This document shows positions 41,784-50,579 of a DNA stretch of 64,000 nucleotides, in pieces. Within the stretch, counting starts at the first letter, position 1. Every line of letters starts with the position of its first letter. A program made the translations under genes and the position numbers. The stretch is taken from positions 992,001-1,056,000 of the forward strand of contig NZ_CP071462.1 of NCBI RefSeq assembly GCF_017352155.2. The letters run 5' to 3'. Origin of the DNA: Haloterrigena alkaliphila (GTDB lineage Archaea; Halobacteriota; Halobacteria; Halobacteriales; Natrialbaceae). Under the pieces are notes generated by a model. It was not told the origin of the DNA, searched no databases, and was given only the letters and a program-made list of their open reading frames with translations.

Positions 41784-42458
41784 GTCGCGGGCGTCGTTCA
41801 TCCGTTCACGTCGCGGTTTTCAGTTTTCTCGAATTGCTCGAGACGATGCAACCGCATGCGGTGGCGCGCGCTGTCGACGGTCCGAGCGAATGCGAGGCGC
41901 GTCGACGATACTGTGCGAGGTCTTCGCGAGTTATACGAGCGAAGGCTTGTCAGAGCTTGCTCTGACAGTGGATGAGCGACCGAAGGGAGCGTTAGCGCTG
42001 AACCGAAGGTTCCGCGGCGAACCATGCGAACGGGCGCGCAGCGCCCGTGAGCAGAAATCGGTTGGGGAGGGTGTGGAAATCCCCGTTGCCACGGTAGCAG
42101 AACGCTCGCCTTTAGTTACACTCCTTCAACTACGGTACTCAGCTGCTGTGCTTATCGATTAGACTCGAGGAGTCCTCTGCTAATCCTGGCAACGGGGGAT
42201 CGCCACGTCCTCCCCAACCGATTCGCTCGTTCCCACCAGTCACTCGCTCATCCCTCGCACGACTTCAGACCGCGGTTCGCTCATCGCTCACCGCGGTCCA
42301 GCGCGCGCCACCGCGCGCCGGGTGGTCGTTCCGAGAATTGTAACCGCGTCACTGAGCGAGTCCGATCGTCTAAACGGAATTTCTGAGAGCGGAACCACCT
42401 ACCGGAGTGAGTGCCGGAGCCGACAGACCGAAGGCGACCCTCACGAAACGCCACGTAG
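41784..42458. other. 675-base gene-free stretch with nested inverted repeats
   Basis: No gene is supported on either strand. Holds the element at 41860-42312, several hairpins and a local AT-rich centre (42100-42190). The promoter of the MATE gene must lie in the right end. Confidence 0.65.
41860..42312. mobile_element. MITE-like long inverted-repeat element
   Basis: Ends are perfect 14-bp inverted repeats, GGTGGCGCGCGCTG (41860-41873) and CAGCGCGCGCCACC (42299-42312). Inner arms also match: AATCGGTTGGGGAGG (42056-42070) with CCTCCCCAACCGATT (42209-42223), and CCCCGTTGCC (42081-42090) with GGCAACGGGG (42187-42196), around an AT-rich centre. Further hairpins lie in the left half (TGTCAGAGC-TT-GCTCTGACA, 41948-41967; CGGGCGC-GCA-GCGCCCG, 42030-42046). 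No transposase is encoded. The right half matches the solo copy at 11226-11337. Confidence 0.55.
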
Positions 42459-43889
42459 ATGGCCGGACGGCAGACGAGGATCGTCGAGTTCGTCGCTCGG
42501 ACGCTCGAGCGACTCGGGATCATCGAGACCGAGCGGTTCCACCCGACGGTCGATCTCGCGTGGCCCCGGGTCGTGACGGGCTTCGCAATTATGTCGAAGC
42601 AGACGGCCGACCTCGCGATGGTCGGCATCGCCGTCGGGACGGCAGGTACCGCGGGGCTGGCCTACGCCCTCGCGTTCTGGCAGATGGTGACGATGCTGGG
42701 GCTGGGACTGGCGGGCGGGACCGTCAGTCTCGTCTCGCAGAACTACGGCGGCGAGGAGACCGGGCGCGCCTCGCAGGTGGTCAAACAGAGCGTGCTGCTG
42801 GCCGTCGCCCTCGCGGTCCCGATCCTGCTCGCCTTCTTCGCCTTCGCCGACTCGTTGATCGGTCTGTTCGACGCCGGTCCGGCGCCGCTCGCCCACGGCA
42901 GCACCTATCTCGCGTTCGTCGCGCCGGCGGTGCTCTTCGAACTGCTGAGCCTGATCGCCAGCCGAACCTACACGGGCGTCGGCGACACGTTCACGGAGAT
43001 GGTCGCCCGCGCGGGCGGCGCGGCGCTCAACATCCTGCTCAGCGGCGTCCTCATCTTCGGGTTCGGGATGGGCGTCGCCGGCGCGGCGATCGGGACGACC
43101 CTCTCGACGGGGTTCGTGACGGGCGTCCTCGCGTGGGGGATGGTCGGGAAGTCCTACGGCGTCCTCGGTATGGAACCCAGTCCCGTCCCGCTGACCCGGT
43201 CGGGACCGTGGCTCGAGCCGACGCTGCTCCGACAGGTGATCGAGATCTCGACGCCCGAGATCGGCCGCCGGCTGGCTCAGGGACTCGTCGTCTTCCCCCT
43301 GCTGTGGGTCGCCGGCACCTTCGGCCCGGTGGTCGTCACCGCCCTCGAGGTCGGCCGCCGGGTGCGCAGCCTCATCAACAGCGTCAACTGGGGGCTGTCG
43401 CTGGCCGCGAGTTCGCTCGTCGGGCAACAGCTCGGAGCGGGCGACGAGGCGGAAGCGGGCGCCTACGGCGCGGCGATCATCCGGCTCTCGACGGTGCTCT
43501 ACACCGGGCTGGCGGTGCTGGTGATCGCCTTCGCCGAACCGATCGCCGGACTCTTCGGCGGCGGGCCGGCGGCGGTCGCGCAGGCGGCGACGTTCGTGGC
43601 CGTCGGCGCGGTCAGTTCGATCGGATACGGCATCGACGGCACCGCGGCGGGGGCGCTGCTGGGCGCCGGCGACACCCGTCTGCCCTTCGTCGCCTCGCTG
43701 GTCGGCCGGTACGGGTTCGCGCTTCCGGCCGCGGCGCTGGGGCTGTTCACGCCGCTCGGCATCGGCGGACTCTACCTCGCGCTGGTGCTCGAGACCGCGG
43801 TGCCGGGCGGGATCAACTACTGGTTGTTCCACCGCGGGCGCTGGAAGGTCGTGAGTCGGCGGTATCGGCCCGATTCGGACGCCGAATAA
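42459..43889 (+). CDS. MATE-family multidrug/toxin efflux protein
   Basis: A 476-residue transporter with 12 predicted helices in two six-helix halves. MATE patterns include FAIMSKQTADLAMVGIAVGT, GTVSLVSQNYGGEETGRASQ and, in the second half, AASSLVGQQLGAGDEAEAGA YGAA. It likely exports cationic compounds in exchange for Na+ or H+. No regulator is adjacent. Lies immediately to the right of the inverted-repeat element. Confidence 0.92.
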   Translation: MAGRQTRIVEFVARTLERLGIIETERFHPTVDLAWPRVVTGFAIMSKQTADLAMVGIAVGTAGTAGLAYALAFWQMVTMLGLGLAGGTVSLVSQNYGGEETGRASQVVKQSVLLAVALAVPILLAFFAFADSLIGLFDAGPAPLAHGSTYLAFVAPAVLFELLSLIASRTYTGVGDTFTEMVARAGGAALNILLSGVLIFGFGMGVAGAAIGTTLSTGFVTGVLAWGMVGKSYGVLGMEPSPVPLTRSGPWLEPTLLRQVIEISTPEIGRRLAQGLVVFPLLWVAGTFGPVVVTALEVGRRVRSLINSVNWGLSLAASSLVGQQLGAGDEAEAGAYGAAIIRLSTVLYTGLAVLVIAFAEPIAGLFGGGPAAVAQAATFVAVGAVSSIGYGIDGTAAGALLGAGDTRLPFVASLVGRYGFALPAAALGLFTPLGIGGLYLALVLETAVPGGINYWLFHRGRWKVVSRRYRPDSDAE

Positions 43890-43937
43890 CGCGCGGTCGC
43901 AGAAGGATCGGGGCTCGAGCGGCGGCGCTCCGTCGTA

Positions 43938-44189
43938 CTACTCGAGCGACGGCAGTCCGTTTCGTTCGAAGTGGACGAAGAGCCGAACGAGCGCGAGACC
44001 TAGCGCGATGGTGCCGACGGTGACGAGTCCGATCGCGGCCACGTCCTCGGGCATTCCCATCGACGCGACCAGTACCGACGCCGCGGCCGCGAGAATCGCG
44101 ACGGACGTCAGCAGCGCCAACGCCCGACAGCTCAACGTCGTCCACGTCGACCGGGAAACGTATCGATTCCGTACGGTGGAACAGGGCAT
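43938..44189 (-). CDS. Small two-helix membrane protein
   Basis: An 83-residue protein, MPCSTVRNRYVSRSTWTTLS at the start, hydrophobic helices at about 22-46 (ALALLTSVAILAAAASVLVA) and 50-73 (EDVAAIGLVTVGTIALGLAL). No family recognised. An upstream ATG at 44216 would add nine residues and would place the hairpin at 44195-44214 inside the gene. Confidence 0.55.
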   Translation of the reverse strand: MPCSTVRNRYVSRSTWTTLSCRALALLTSVAILAAAASVLVASMGMPEDVAAIGLVTVGTIALGLALVRLFVHFERNGLPSLE

Positions 44190-44194
44190 GTGAA

Positions 44195-44214
44195 GGTGTT
44201 GTATCCCCAACACC
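44195..44214. promoter_or_regulatory. Inverted repeat upstream of small membrane gene
   Basis: GGTGTTG - TATCCC - CAACACC, perfect 7-bp arms, 5 bases before the minus-strand start at 44189. Could be an operator or leader stem-loop. Confidence 0.45.
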
Positions 44215-44363
44215 ATGATAGTTGTCAGTCCATCAATTCGGGAGGGGCAAATCTCGAGGCGCGAGCCCGTGAACGGCACTCGCCTCCTCGCAGCGCCGTT
44301 CTCCAGCGCCAGCCGCTCCACTCCGATACCGGTGAAAGCTAGTATCCCGCCCACTACCGGTGT

Positions 44364-44557
44364 ATGGCGGACCACGACACGGGACGGGCGGGTGATCGGG
44401 ACGACGATACTGACGGCGAGAAACTCGGAGTGGGAATCGCGGTCGGCATATCCTCGGGGTCGTCATCGGTACCACGACCGACAACCTGGCGCTCTGGCTG
44501 CCGATCGGCGTCGCCATCGGCGTCACGATCGGGGTGGGATGGAGCGAGCGCGAGTAA
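44364..44557 (+). pseudogene. Frameshifted small glycine-zipper membrane protein gene
   Basis: The ATG frame encodes MADHDTGRAGDRDDDTDGEK LGVGIAVG and then loses sense. The -1 frame from about 44450 continues ILGVVIGTTTDNLALWLPIG VAIGVTIGVGWSERE and stops at 44555-44557. The total span of 194 bases is one short of a multiple of three, so a single-base deletion around 44447-44455 explains it. Intact it would be a 64-residue two-helix protein. It may be a true pseudogene or a sequencing error. Confidence 0.75.
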
Positions 44558-45907
44558 TTACGTCCCGTCGGCGGTCCGAATCGTCACGCGCTGTGCATCC
44601 GTCTCGTCGCCGTCGCCACGCTCTTCGGCAACGACGTACTGGACCTCGACGATCAGCGATTCGTCGCTGTGCGGCTGGATCGCCTCGTAGAGCCGATCGG
44701 CCAGCCCCGACTCCGGGCTCGGGTCCTGCCCGGAGACCGTGACGACGACCCGTTCGACCGATTGGATCGGATAGTTGCCGTCGAGTTCCACCGCGACGTC
44801 GTCGACTTCGCGGTCGTCGTACTCGGGTTCCGCGAGCACCGCTTCGACCTCCGCTTCGGCCGACGACTCGAGTTCGGTCGTGTGGAACTCGAGCAGGGTG
44901 ACGCCCGCCAGCGGCGCGGCCAGCACCAGCAGGCCGACCCCGAAGATCGCCGCGTAGGTGTAGGTCGGCGTCCGGGTCGGCGACACCTCGAACAGCCCCT
45001 GCGGACGGTAGCCGGCGACCCACAGCGTCGCCAGCGCGGCGAGGTTGATCGACAGGAGGTTGACGATCACGAGGACCGCGGCGCCGATCGCCGCGCCGGA
45101 CATCCCCCAGGCGACCGTGATCCCGACCGCCGCCGACGGCGGAATGAGCGCCGCGGCGATCATGACGCCGACGATGGCCTCGGAGAACCCTCGTGTGAGA
45201 CTCAGGATACCGGCGATCCCGGCGCCCAGCGCGACGGCCAGCGAGAACAGGTTGGGCGCGACCCGCTCCTCGAGTTCCGTCGCGACGACGATGTCGACTC
45301 CGCCGGGCTCGAGGCCGGCGAACCGGGCGAGCGTCGCGAGCCCGATCGAGGCGAGGACGACTATCGCCACGCCGATCAGTTGGTAGCGGAAACCCGTCGA
45401 CTTGAGCCGGTCGTCGCCGGTGACGATGCCGACGTTGGCGGCGAGCGCGGGCCCCAGCAGGGGCGCGATGACCATGGCGCCGATCACGACCGCAGGCGAG
45501 TCGGCCAGCAACCCGGCCGTGGCGACGACGGCGCTGATCAGCAGCATGACCGCGTAGATCGTAAACGGCGGCGTGAGTTCGTCGGCCTTCGTGCGCAACA
45601 CCTGCCTCGAGGTGCGAGCGCCGAGCTGACCGCCCCGACTGTACCGATCCCGGAGCGACGAGAACTGCTCGGAGAGGACGGTCTCCGCGTTGATCACGAC
45701 GACGCTCGCCTCGTCGCCGATGCCGGCCCGCTTCAGCCGATCGAGGAGCGGCTCGACCGCCCGCGTCGGAACGGGAAACCGAACGACGGCGGCGTACCCT
45801 CGCCCGCTGGTCTCGTCGCTGACGACGTAGTTGATTCCCTCCTCCTCGAGGATGTCGAGCACGGCCCGTCGCTTCCCCTCGGGCACCGTGACCTCCAGAT
45901 AGCGCAT
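44558..45907 (-). CDS. DUF389/TIGR00341-family membrane protein
   Basis: A 449-residue protein. The N-terminal 100 residues are a soluble ACT-like domain (MRYLEVTVPEGKRRAVLDIL). The DUF389 membrane domain follows with the motifs SPAVVIGAMVIAPLLGPALA and MIAAALIPPSAAVGITVAWG. The C-terminal 100 residues are soluble again. Function is unknown. Its stop directly abuts the end of the frameshifted gene. Confidence 0.88.
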   Translation of the reverse strand: MRYLEVTVPEGKRRAVLDILEEEGINYVVSDETSGRGYAAVVRFPVPTRAVEPLLDRLKRAGIGDEASVVVINAETVLSEQFSSLRDRYSRGGQLGARTSRQVLRTKADELTPPFTIYAVMLLISAVVATAGLLADSPAVVIGAMVIAPLLGPALAANVGIVTGDDRLKSTGFRYQLIGVAIVVLASIGLATLARFAGLEPGGVDIVVATELEERVAPNLFSLAVALGAGIAGILSLTRGFSEAIVGVMIAAALIPPSAAVGITVAWGMSGAAIGAAVLVIVNLLSINLAALATLWVAGYRPQGLFEVSPTRTPTYTYAAIFGVGLLVLAAPLAGVTLLEFHTTELESSAEAEVEAVLAEPEYDDREVDDVAVELDGNYPIQSVERVVVTVSGQDPSPESGLADRLYEAIQPHSDESLIVEVQYVVAEERGDGDETDAQRVTIRTADGT

Positions 45908-46009
45908 ACTGTGGTGACAATCGATCCGCGGATAGTACCGGGGGTGGCAGTGGACGGGGTGATGCGGGGGACGGGCGTGGGATCGACGGCAGCTCGCGAC
46001 GGGAATCCG

Positions 46010-46429
46010 TCAGTGGTCGGTGCCGACGATCCCGCAGGCGATGGCGTCGGGGTCGTCGATCGCCTCGCCGTCGACCGCGTCCGGGTCCAGCAGCAGGATC
46101 GTGTCGTCGGGCATCTCGTCTTCGACCTGGACTGCCCGCCCCAGCACGTCCTCGAGTTCGTCGACGTCGTCGACGTCGAACTCCCGCTCGACGAGCAGTT
46201 CGGCGTTGGCCCGCGAGAGGACGAAGACGAGCTCACCGGGCGCGGTACCCTCGCTCTCCTCCGCCTCGAGCAACTCCGACAGCGCGTCGGCGTCGACCGC
46301 CTCGAGCGACCGGATCGTCACGCGTTCGGTGTCCGAACCGGGGGCGTTGTCCGACTGCGTGCGGAGGCGGGCGGCCAGTTCCTCGAAGTCGGTGGTCGAA
46401 TCTATCGGGGTGTCGCTACGCGAGCCCAT
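46010..46429 (-). CDS. Conserved acidic protein of unknown function
   Basis: A 139-residue protein beginning MGSRSDTPIDSTTDFEELAA. Contains ERVTIRSLEAVDADALSELL, LVFVLSRANAELLVEREFDV and DDTILLLDPDAVDGEAIDDP DAIACGIVGTDH. No motif tells its function. No membrane helix or signal. Good codon use supports a real gene, probably haloarchaea-specific. Confidence 0.65.
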   Translation of the reverse strand: MGSRSDTPIDSTTDFEELAARLRTQSDNAPGSDTERVTIRSLEAVDADALSELLEAEESEGTAPGELVFVLSRANAELLVEREFDVDDVDELEDVLGRAVQVEDEMPDDTILLLDPDAVDGEAIDDPDAIACGIVGTDH

Positions 46430-46521
46430 ATCGGAGATCCAGTAGCGCCGGCCTTGAGGATGTGGCTGGCCAGTTCCGGTGGCGCTCGAGTCCCGGCGGC
46501 CGCCCCGAACAGCGGGGCGCG

Positions 46522-47709
46522 TCAGCCGGGCCGGGTGCCGACGGTGATCAAGCAGAACGAGGCGACGGTGACGGCGAACGTGAGCGCCACGGCGACGGCG
46601 TAGCCGTCGGTGTACGCGACGCTCGCGGTCCCGAGGGGCGGCATGGCCAGCGCGCTGATTCCCGCCGCGACGTTGAAGAGGCCGACGATCGCGGTGTCCT
46701 TGTCGGTGCCGTAGATCCCCATCAGGAGCGGGATGTACAGCGTCGCGGTGCCGCCCAGCCCGAGGCCGAGCAGGAAGACGCCGACGGCGAGCACCGACAG
46801 CTGCGAGGCGAACAGAAGTACCACGCCGGCGACCGAACAGCCGAGCGAGGCGAGGAACGCCCGTCTGGCGCCGACCTCGTCGGCGATGTAGCCGCCGCCG
46901 ATCCGCGAGATGATGCTCACGCCGCCGACGAGGCCGAACGCGGTCGAGGCGGCCGACGCGGACAGCCCGCGGGCGGCGAAGAGGTCGATCGCGAACGCGG
47001 CGAGCAGCTGGTACCACGAGAACGCGAGCGCGATGCCGACGAACAGCAGTTTGAACGTTCGCGTTCCGGCCAGTTCACCGACCCACTCGAGCAGTTCGCC
47101 GGTCGTCGCGGTCGAGCCGTCCGCCCACCGCGGGCGCCGGCACGCGAGTCCCGCGAGGAGGAAGGCGACTGCGGTCACCGACATGACGAGGAGAAACCCC
47201 CGGCGGACGCCGAAGCGCGCGATGACGGACTGCCAGATCGGCGGCAGGAGAAAGAGGCCGAGCCCGTTACCCACGAAGATCAGTCCCGTCGCGGCGCCGC
47301 GGCGCTCGTCGAACCATCGCGGCACGATCGACGCGAGCAACACGTACACCGTCCCGAGCGCGAGGCCGAGCAGCGCGAACACGACGGTCAGCCCGAGGTA
47401 CGACTCCGCGACGTACAGCGACGGGGCGATCAGCCCCGCGGTCGCGGCACAGGTGACGATCACCGCCCGCGCCGGGATCCGCGCGGCGAAGACGCCAACC
47501 GCCCCGGAACCGATGAAGAAGGTGAACAGCATGACGGAGAACACGCTCGAGAGGGTGACCGGCGCGATGCCGAACGCCTCGCTGAACGGCTCCCGGAAAA
47601 TGCCGTAGGAGAGCGGCGTCCCGAACGTGAACACCATGCCGAGCGCACCGACGAGCGCCACGAGCCAACTCCGTCGGCTATCGGGCCGCTCCGGGGAATC
47701 GGTCGTCAC
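46522..47709 (-). CDS. Major facilitator superfamily transporter
   Basis: A 395-residue protein with 12 helices. MFS signatures include VGNGLGLFLLPPIWQSVIAR, PRWFDERRGAATGLIFVGNG (loop 2-3-like) and ISRIGGGYIADEVGARRAFL in loop 8-9. The family resembles oxalate/formate or monocarboxylate carriers (FGTPLSYGIFREPFSEAFG). GTG at 47709 gives a short N-terminus, VTTDSPERPDSRRSWLVALV; an ATG at 47763 is the alternative. Substrate unknown. Confidence 0.87.
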   Translation of the reverse strand: MTTDSPERPDSRRSWLVALVGALGMVFTFGTPLSYGIFREPFSEAFGIAPVTLSSVFSVMLFTFFIGSGAVGVFAARIPARAVIVTCAATAGLIAPSLYVAESYLGLTVVFALLGLALGTVYVLLASIVPRWFDERRGAATGLIFVGNGLGLFLLPPIWQSVIARFGVRRGFLLVMSVTAVAFLLAGLACRRPRWADGSTATTGELLEWVGELAGTRTFKLLFVGIALAFSWYQLLAAFAIDLFAARGLSASAASTAFGLVGGVSIISRIGGGYIADEVGARRAFLASLGCSVAGVVLLFASQLSVLAVGVFLLGLGLGGTATLYIPLLMGIYGTDKDTAIVGLFNVAAGISALAMPPLGTASVAYTDGYAVAVALTFAVTVASFCLITVGTRPG

Positions 47710-47832
47710 GACGGGGCGTACCCCACACCGCGGCGAAAGCGTTTCGACTCGAAACTCGATCACGCGAGGGGACGACCGTCGACTCTGCGCTCGAGTTCGA
47801 ACGCAGCGCGCTACTGGCCCGCTGCTGATCCG

Positions 47833-48948
47833 CTACTGGTACTGCGGCAGTCGATCCGACCGATCCGATCCCTCGATGAACGGCAGTTCGGTTACCGTCG
47901 CGGGGACCTCCTCGCCGCCGACGCGGACCGTCAGCGCCTCGCTCTCGAGGCCGTAGTCGACGAGCGCGAGCGCGATGACGTCCTCGAGCAGCGGGCTCTC
48001 GCCGGCGCGGGTCACGTCGCCGACAGACGCGTCGCCGTCGAAAACGGCCGCGCCGGCGTCGGGGACCGCTGACGATTCGGTCTCGCCGCCCGCACCGGTC
48101 TCGAGGGTCAACCCCACCAGTTTCCGGCTGGGTTGGCCGCGGTTCTCGACGCGGGAGACGACCTCCTGCCCGACGTAACAGCCCTTCTCCCAGTCGAGCG
48201 CGTTGCGCAGGCCGAGCACGTTGGGGAGCGTCCCCTCGAGTTCGGTCTCGAAGAGGGGCGACCCGGCCTCGAGCGCGAGGCTCTCGAAGGTCCGGTAGCC
48301 GAAGGGGGCGGCGTTGAGCCCCTGCGTCTCGAGGGTGTCGTGGACGGCTTCGGCGTCGTCGGCCGCGCAGATCACCTCGTAGCTCTCCTCGCCGGTCAGC
48401 GCGTCGGTGCGGACGACGGTCACGCCCTCGTCGCCCATCGTCCCCCGGACGAAGGTGTAGCGCTCGTCGGGCGATGCGGCGCCGTTGAGCACGCTGGCGA
48501 CCTTCTCGGTGGCCGTCGGCCCGTGGACGCCGAAGATGGCGTAGTCGTCGGTCGCGACGCGGATCTCGACGTCCTGAATGAACACCTTCTCGGACCAGTC
48601 CTCGGCCAGCGGGTCGGCCTTCGAGGGCGGCGTGAAGAGGAGGAGGCGCTCGCCCGCGTTGTAAATGTAGAGTTCGACCTCGATACCGCCCTGCGGGTCG
48701 AGGACGAGCGCGTAACAGCCTCGCCCGTCCTCGTCGGGCACGCGATTCGAGACGACGTTGTCGACGTACTCCAGTCGGTCCTCGCCCTCGACGACGATCA
48801 CGCCGTAGGCCATCTCGATCAGGCCTACGCCGTTACGGACCGCGCGGTGGGTGCGTTCGGGCCGTCCGAAGTGTTCGACGATCCTGCGCCCGTCCCGCTC
48901 GCCGAACGTGGCCCCGTGATCCGCGTGAATGGACTCGATGACGGTCAT
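47833..48948 (-). CDS. YgfZ/GcvT-like folate-binding protein
   Basis: A 371-residue protein of the aminomethyltransferase fold. The hallmark KGCYVGQEVVSRVENRGQPS (K-G-C-x-x-G-Q-E) identifies a YgfZ/IBA57-type protein, which helps iron-sulfur enzymes through tetrahydrofolate. The N-terminal GcvT domain (HGATFGERDGRRIVEHFGRP) and C-terminal barrel (TRAGESPLLEDVIALALVD) are complete. No other glycine-cleavage gene is next to it, in keeping with the YgfZ role. Confidence 0.85.
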   Translation of the reverse strand: MTVIESIHADHGATFGERDGRRIVEHFGRPERTHRAVRNGVGLIEMAYGVIVVEGEDRLEYVDNVVSNRVPDEDGRGCYALVLDPQGGIEVELYIYNAGERLLLFTPPSKADPLAEDWSEKVFIQDVEIRVATDDYAIFGVHGPTATEKVASVLNGAASPDERYTFVRGTMGDEGVTVVRTDALTGEESYEVICAADDAEAVHDTLETQGLNAAPFGYRTFESLALEAGSPLFETELEGTLPNVLGLRNALDWEKGCYVGQEVVSRVENRGQPSRKLVGLTLETGAGGETESSAVPDAGAAVFDGDASVGDVTRAGESPLLEDVIALALVDYGLESEALTVRVGGEEVPATVTELPFIEGSDRSDRLPQYQ

Positions 48949-48987
48949 GCGTATGCAGTGTGCCCTGAGCGTATCAGGCGTTTCGAT

Positions 48988-49287
48988 TCAAAAGGGAAGC
49001 CGCTCGCGGAGCCAGTCGACGATCGACTGGTCGTCGGGCTCGTCGGTCGGTGCCTCGGGAATGACCCTGTCGTCGGGTTTGATCACCGTGTCGCTCCCCC
49101 CGGACTCGACGACGATCAGGCCGTCGTCCTTCAGCGTCGACAGGGCGTCCTCGAGTTCGTCGATGTCGACCTCGACGGCCGCGCGGAGTTCGAAGACGCT
49201 CATTCCTTCCTCGGTCCGGTCGACGAGCGCGTCGAGTACCGCCACCTCCGTCTCGGCCCGGTCCCGGTACTCCCGCTTTGCTCTCAT
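48988..49287 (-). CDS. Winged-helix protein, DUF6432-like
   Basis: A 99-residue protein, MRAKREYRDRAETEVAVLDA LVDRTEEG, with a winged-helix pattern MSVFELRAAVEVDIDELEDA LSTLKDDGLIVVESGG. Probably DNA-binding. I recall a haloarchaeal DUF6432 family with this start. An alternative ATG lies 12 bases upstream (49299). Same direction as the YgfZ-like gene, 39 bases upstream of it. Confidence 0.78.
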   Translation of the reverse strand: MRAKREYRDRAETEVAVLDALVDRTEEGMSVFELRAAVEVDIDELEDALSTLKDDGLIVVESGGSDTVIKPDDRVIPEAPTDEPDDQSIVDWLRERLPF

Positions 49288-49417
49288 CCGTCTCCCCATT
49301 CGACGACCGGGGATTTGACGTTTGTCGTTCGATCGGTCGCCGGGGTCGGTCGAACCGTCGGCGTCGCGGCGACTGGTCGACGCGACCGGACGTCTCGAGA
49401 GGCAGTACGTTTTTTAT

Positions 49418-49441
49418 GGTGTGACTGGGTACGGTGTGACT
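49418..49441 (+). promoter_or_regulatory. Direct repeat at the transcription start
   Basis: GGTGTGACT occurs twice with a 15-bp period (49418-49426 and 49433-49441), ending at the first base before the ATG codon proper and overlapping the TATA-to-start region. Could be a repressor site. Confidence 0.4.
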
Positions 49442-50407
49442 ATGGCCCTTCGATGTTCGCTGCTCGGACACGACTACGGGGAGACCGAAGTCGACCGCGA
49501 GCGCGAGGAACGGGGCAGCGAAGTCGTCGTAACCGTCCAGGAGTACGAGGAGTGTGACCGCTGTGGTGACCGCAACGTCATCAGCGAGAACACCGAAGTA
49601 ACGAGCCTCTCTGCCGGAACGGACGCCGATTTGCGCCCCGACGAACCCGAACTCGAGTCCACGACCGACGGCGATGCGGACGCCGTCGAATCAGCCGCCG
49701 ACGCCGCGGACGGCGAACCCGACGCCGACACCGACGAGGATGCCGAATTCATCGACGCCGACGAGGCGGCTCCGGCGACCGCCGCCGCGGCCGATACGGA
49801 CGACGAGGAGTTCGACGTCCCGACCGACGAGAACGGCGACCCGGTGACCGACGACGGCGAGATCCTCGAAGACGACGACGAGGATCCGAAGCCGGACCGC
49901 GACCGCGACCACGGCGAGTGGCCCGACTCCGACGACGTCGGTCCGCCGGTCGGCAGCGAGAACGAACCGACCGACTGGCCCGACGACGACGCCCCGGCCG
50001 ACGCCCCCACCGACGACCCGGTCGACGACGACCCGGACCCGGCCACTGACGACGCGGTGGTCCTCGAGGACGACTCGAATCCGATCGGGAACTCGGGCGA
50101 GTCCCCCGCGGCGGCCGACGCCAGATCGGTGACCGCGGATCCGTCGACCACGACCGAACCCGCAGCGAGCGGAAGCGAGCCAGCACGGACCGGGTCGACC
50201 GACGGCACGGGTGCCGGAAGCGGAATCGAGCGTGCGACGTCGGCGACGCCGCCCGGCCAGGGCGACGGCCCGCGCGACGACGTGCCCACCGAGTTCTACT
50301 GCCCGCGGTGTGAGTACGTCGCGGCCGGCGACCGCGGTTCGCTGCGCGCCGGCGACATCTGTCCCGAGTGCCGGAAGGGCTACCTCGGCGAGCGCGAACG
50401 GCGCTGA
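49442..50407 (+). CDS. Zinc-ribbon protein with long acidic linker (DUF7093-like)
   Basis: A 321-residue protein. N-terminal zinc-ribbon half MALRCSLLGHDYGETEVDRE, then EYEECDRCGDRNVISENTEV. A 200-residue Asp/Pro/Glu-rich disordered linker follows. The C-terminal zinc ribbon is EFYCPRCEYVAAGDRGSLRA GDICPECRKGYLG. I recall the N-terminal part as haloarchaeal DUF7093. The start fits a TATA (TTTTTATGG, 49411-49419) 28 bases upstream. Role unknown. Confidence 0.8.
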   Translation: MALRCSLLGHDYGETEVDREREERGSEVVVTVQEYEECDRCGDRNVISENTEVTSLSAGTDADLRPDEPELESTTDGDADAVESAADAADGEPDADTDEDAEFIDADEAAPATAAAADTDDEEFDVPTDENGDPVTDDGEILEDDDEDPKPDRDRDHGEWPDSDDVGPPVGSENEPTDWPDDDAPADAPTDDPVDDDPDPATDDAVVLEDDSNPIGNSGESPAAADARSVTADPSTTTEPAASGSEPARTGSTDGTGAGSGIERATSATPPGQGDGPRDDVPTEFYCPRCEYVAAGDRGSLRAGDICPECRKGYLGERERR

Positions 50408-50579
50408 CGCCGTCTCGCGACCGTCACCGGCTCCGATTCGGTGCCGTGAAAATTCGCTTCGGCCGGCCGCGAATCGACCGTCTCCTCGAGTCGACGCTCT
50501 CGATTCGAGCGCCGACTGTCGAATCTCCGGAACGTTAGCTATGAAAAGAGGTAAACCGGCCGCCGTGCATCACCAATCC

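Noticed and set aside
41784-42058. Search for a transposase in the inverted-repeat region
   Set aside because: Frames on both strands are short and lack transposase motifs.
44669-46603. A 644-codon plus-strand frame
   Set aside because: Antisense to the DUF389 and acidic-protein genes; composition is Arg/Asp/Gly/Val without structure.
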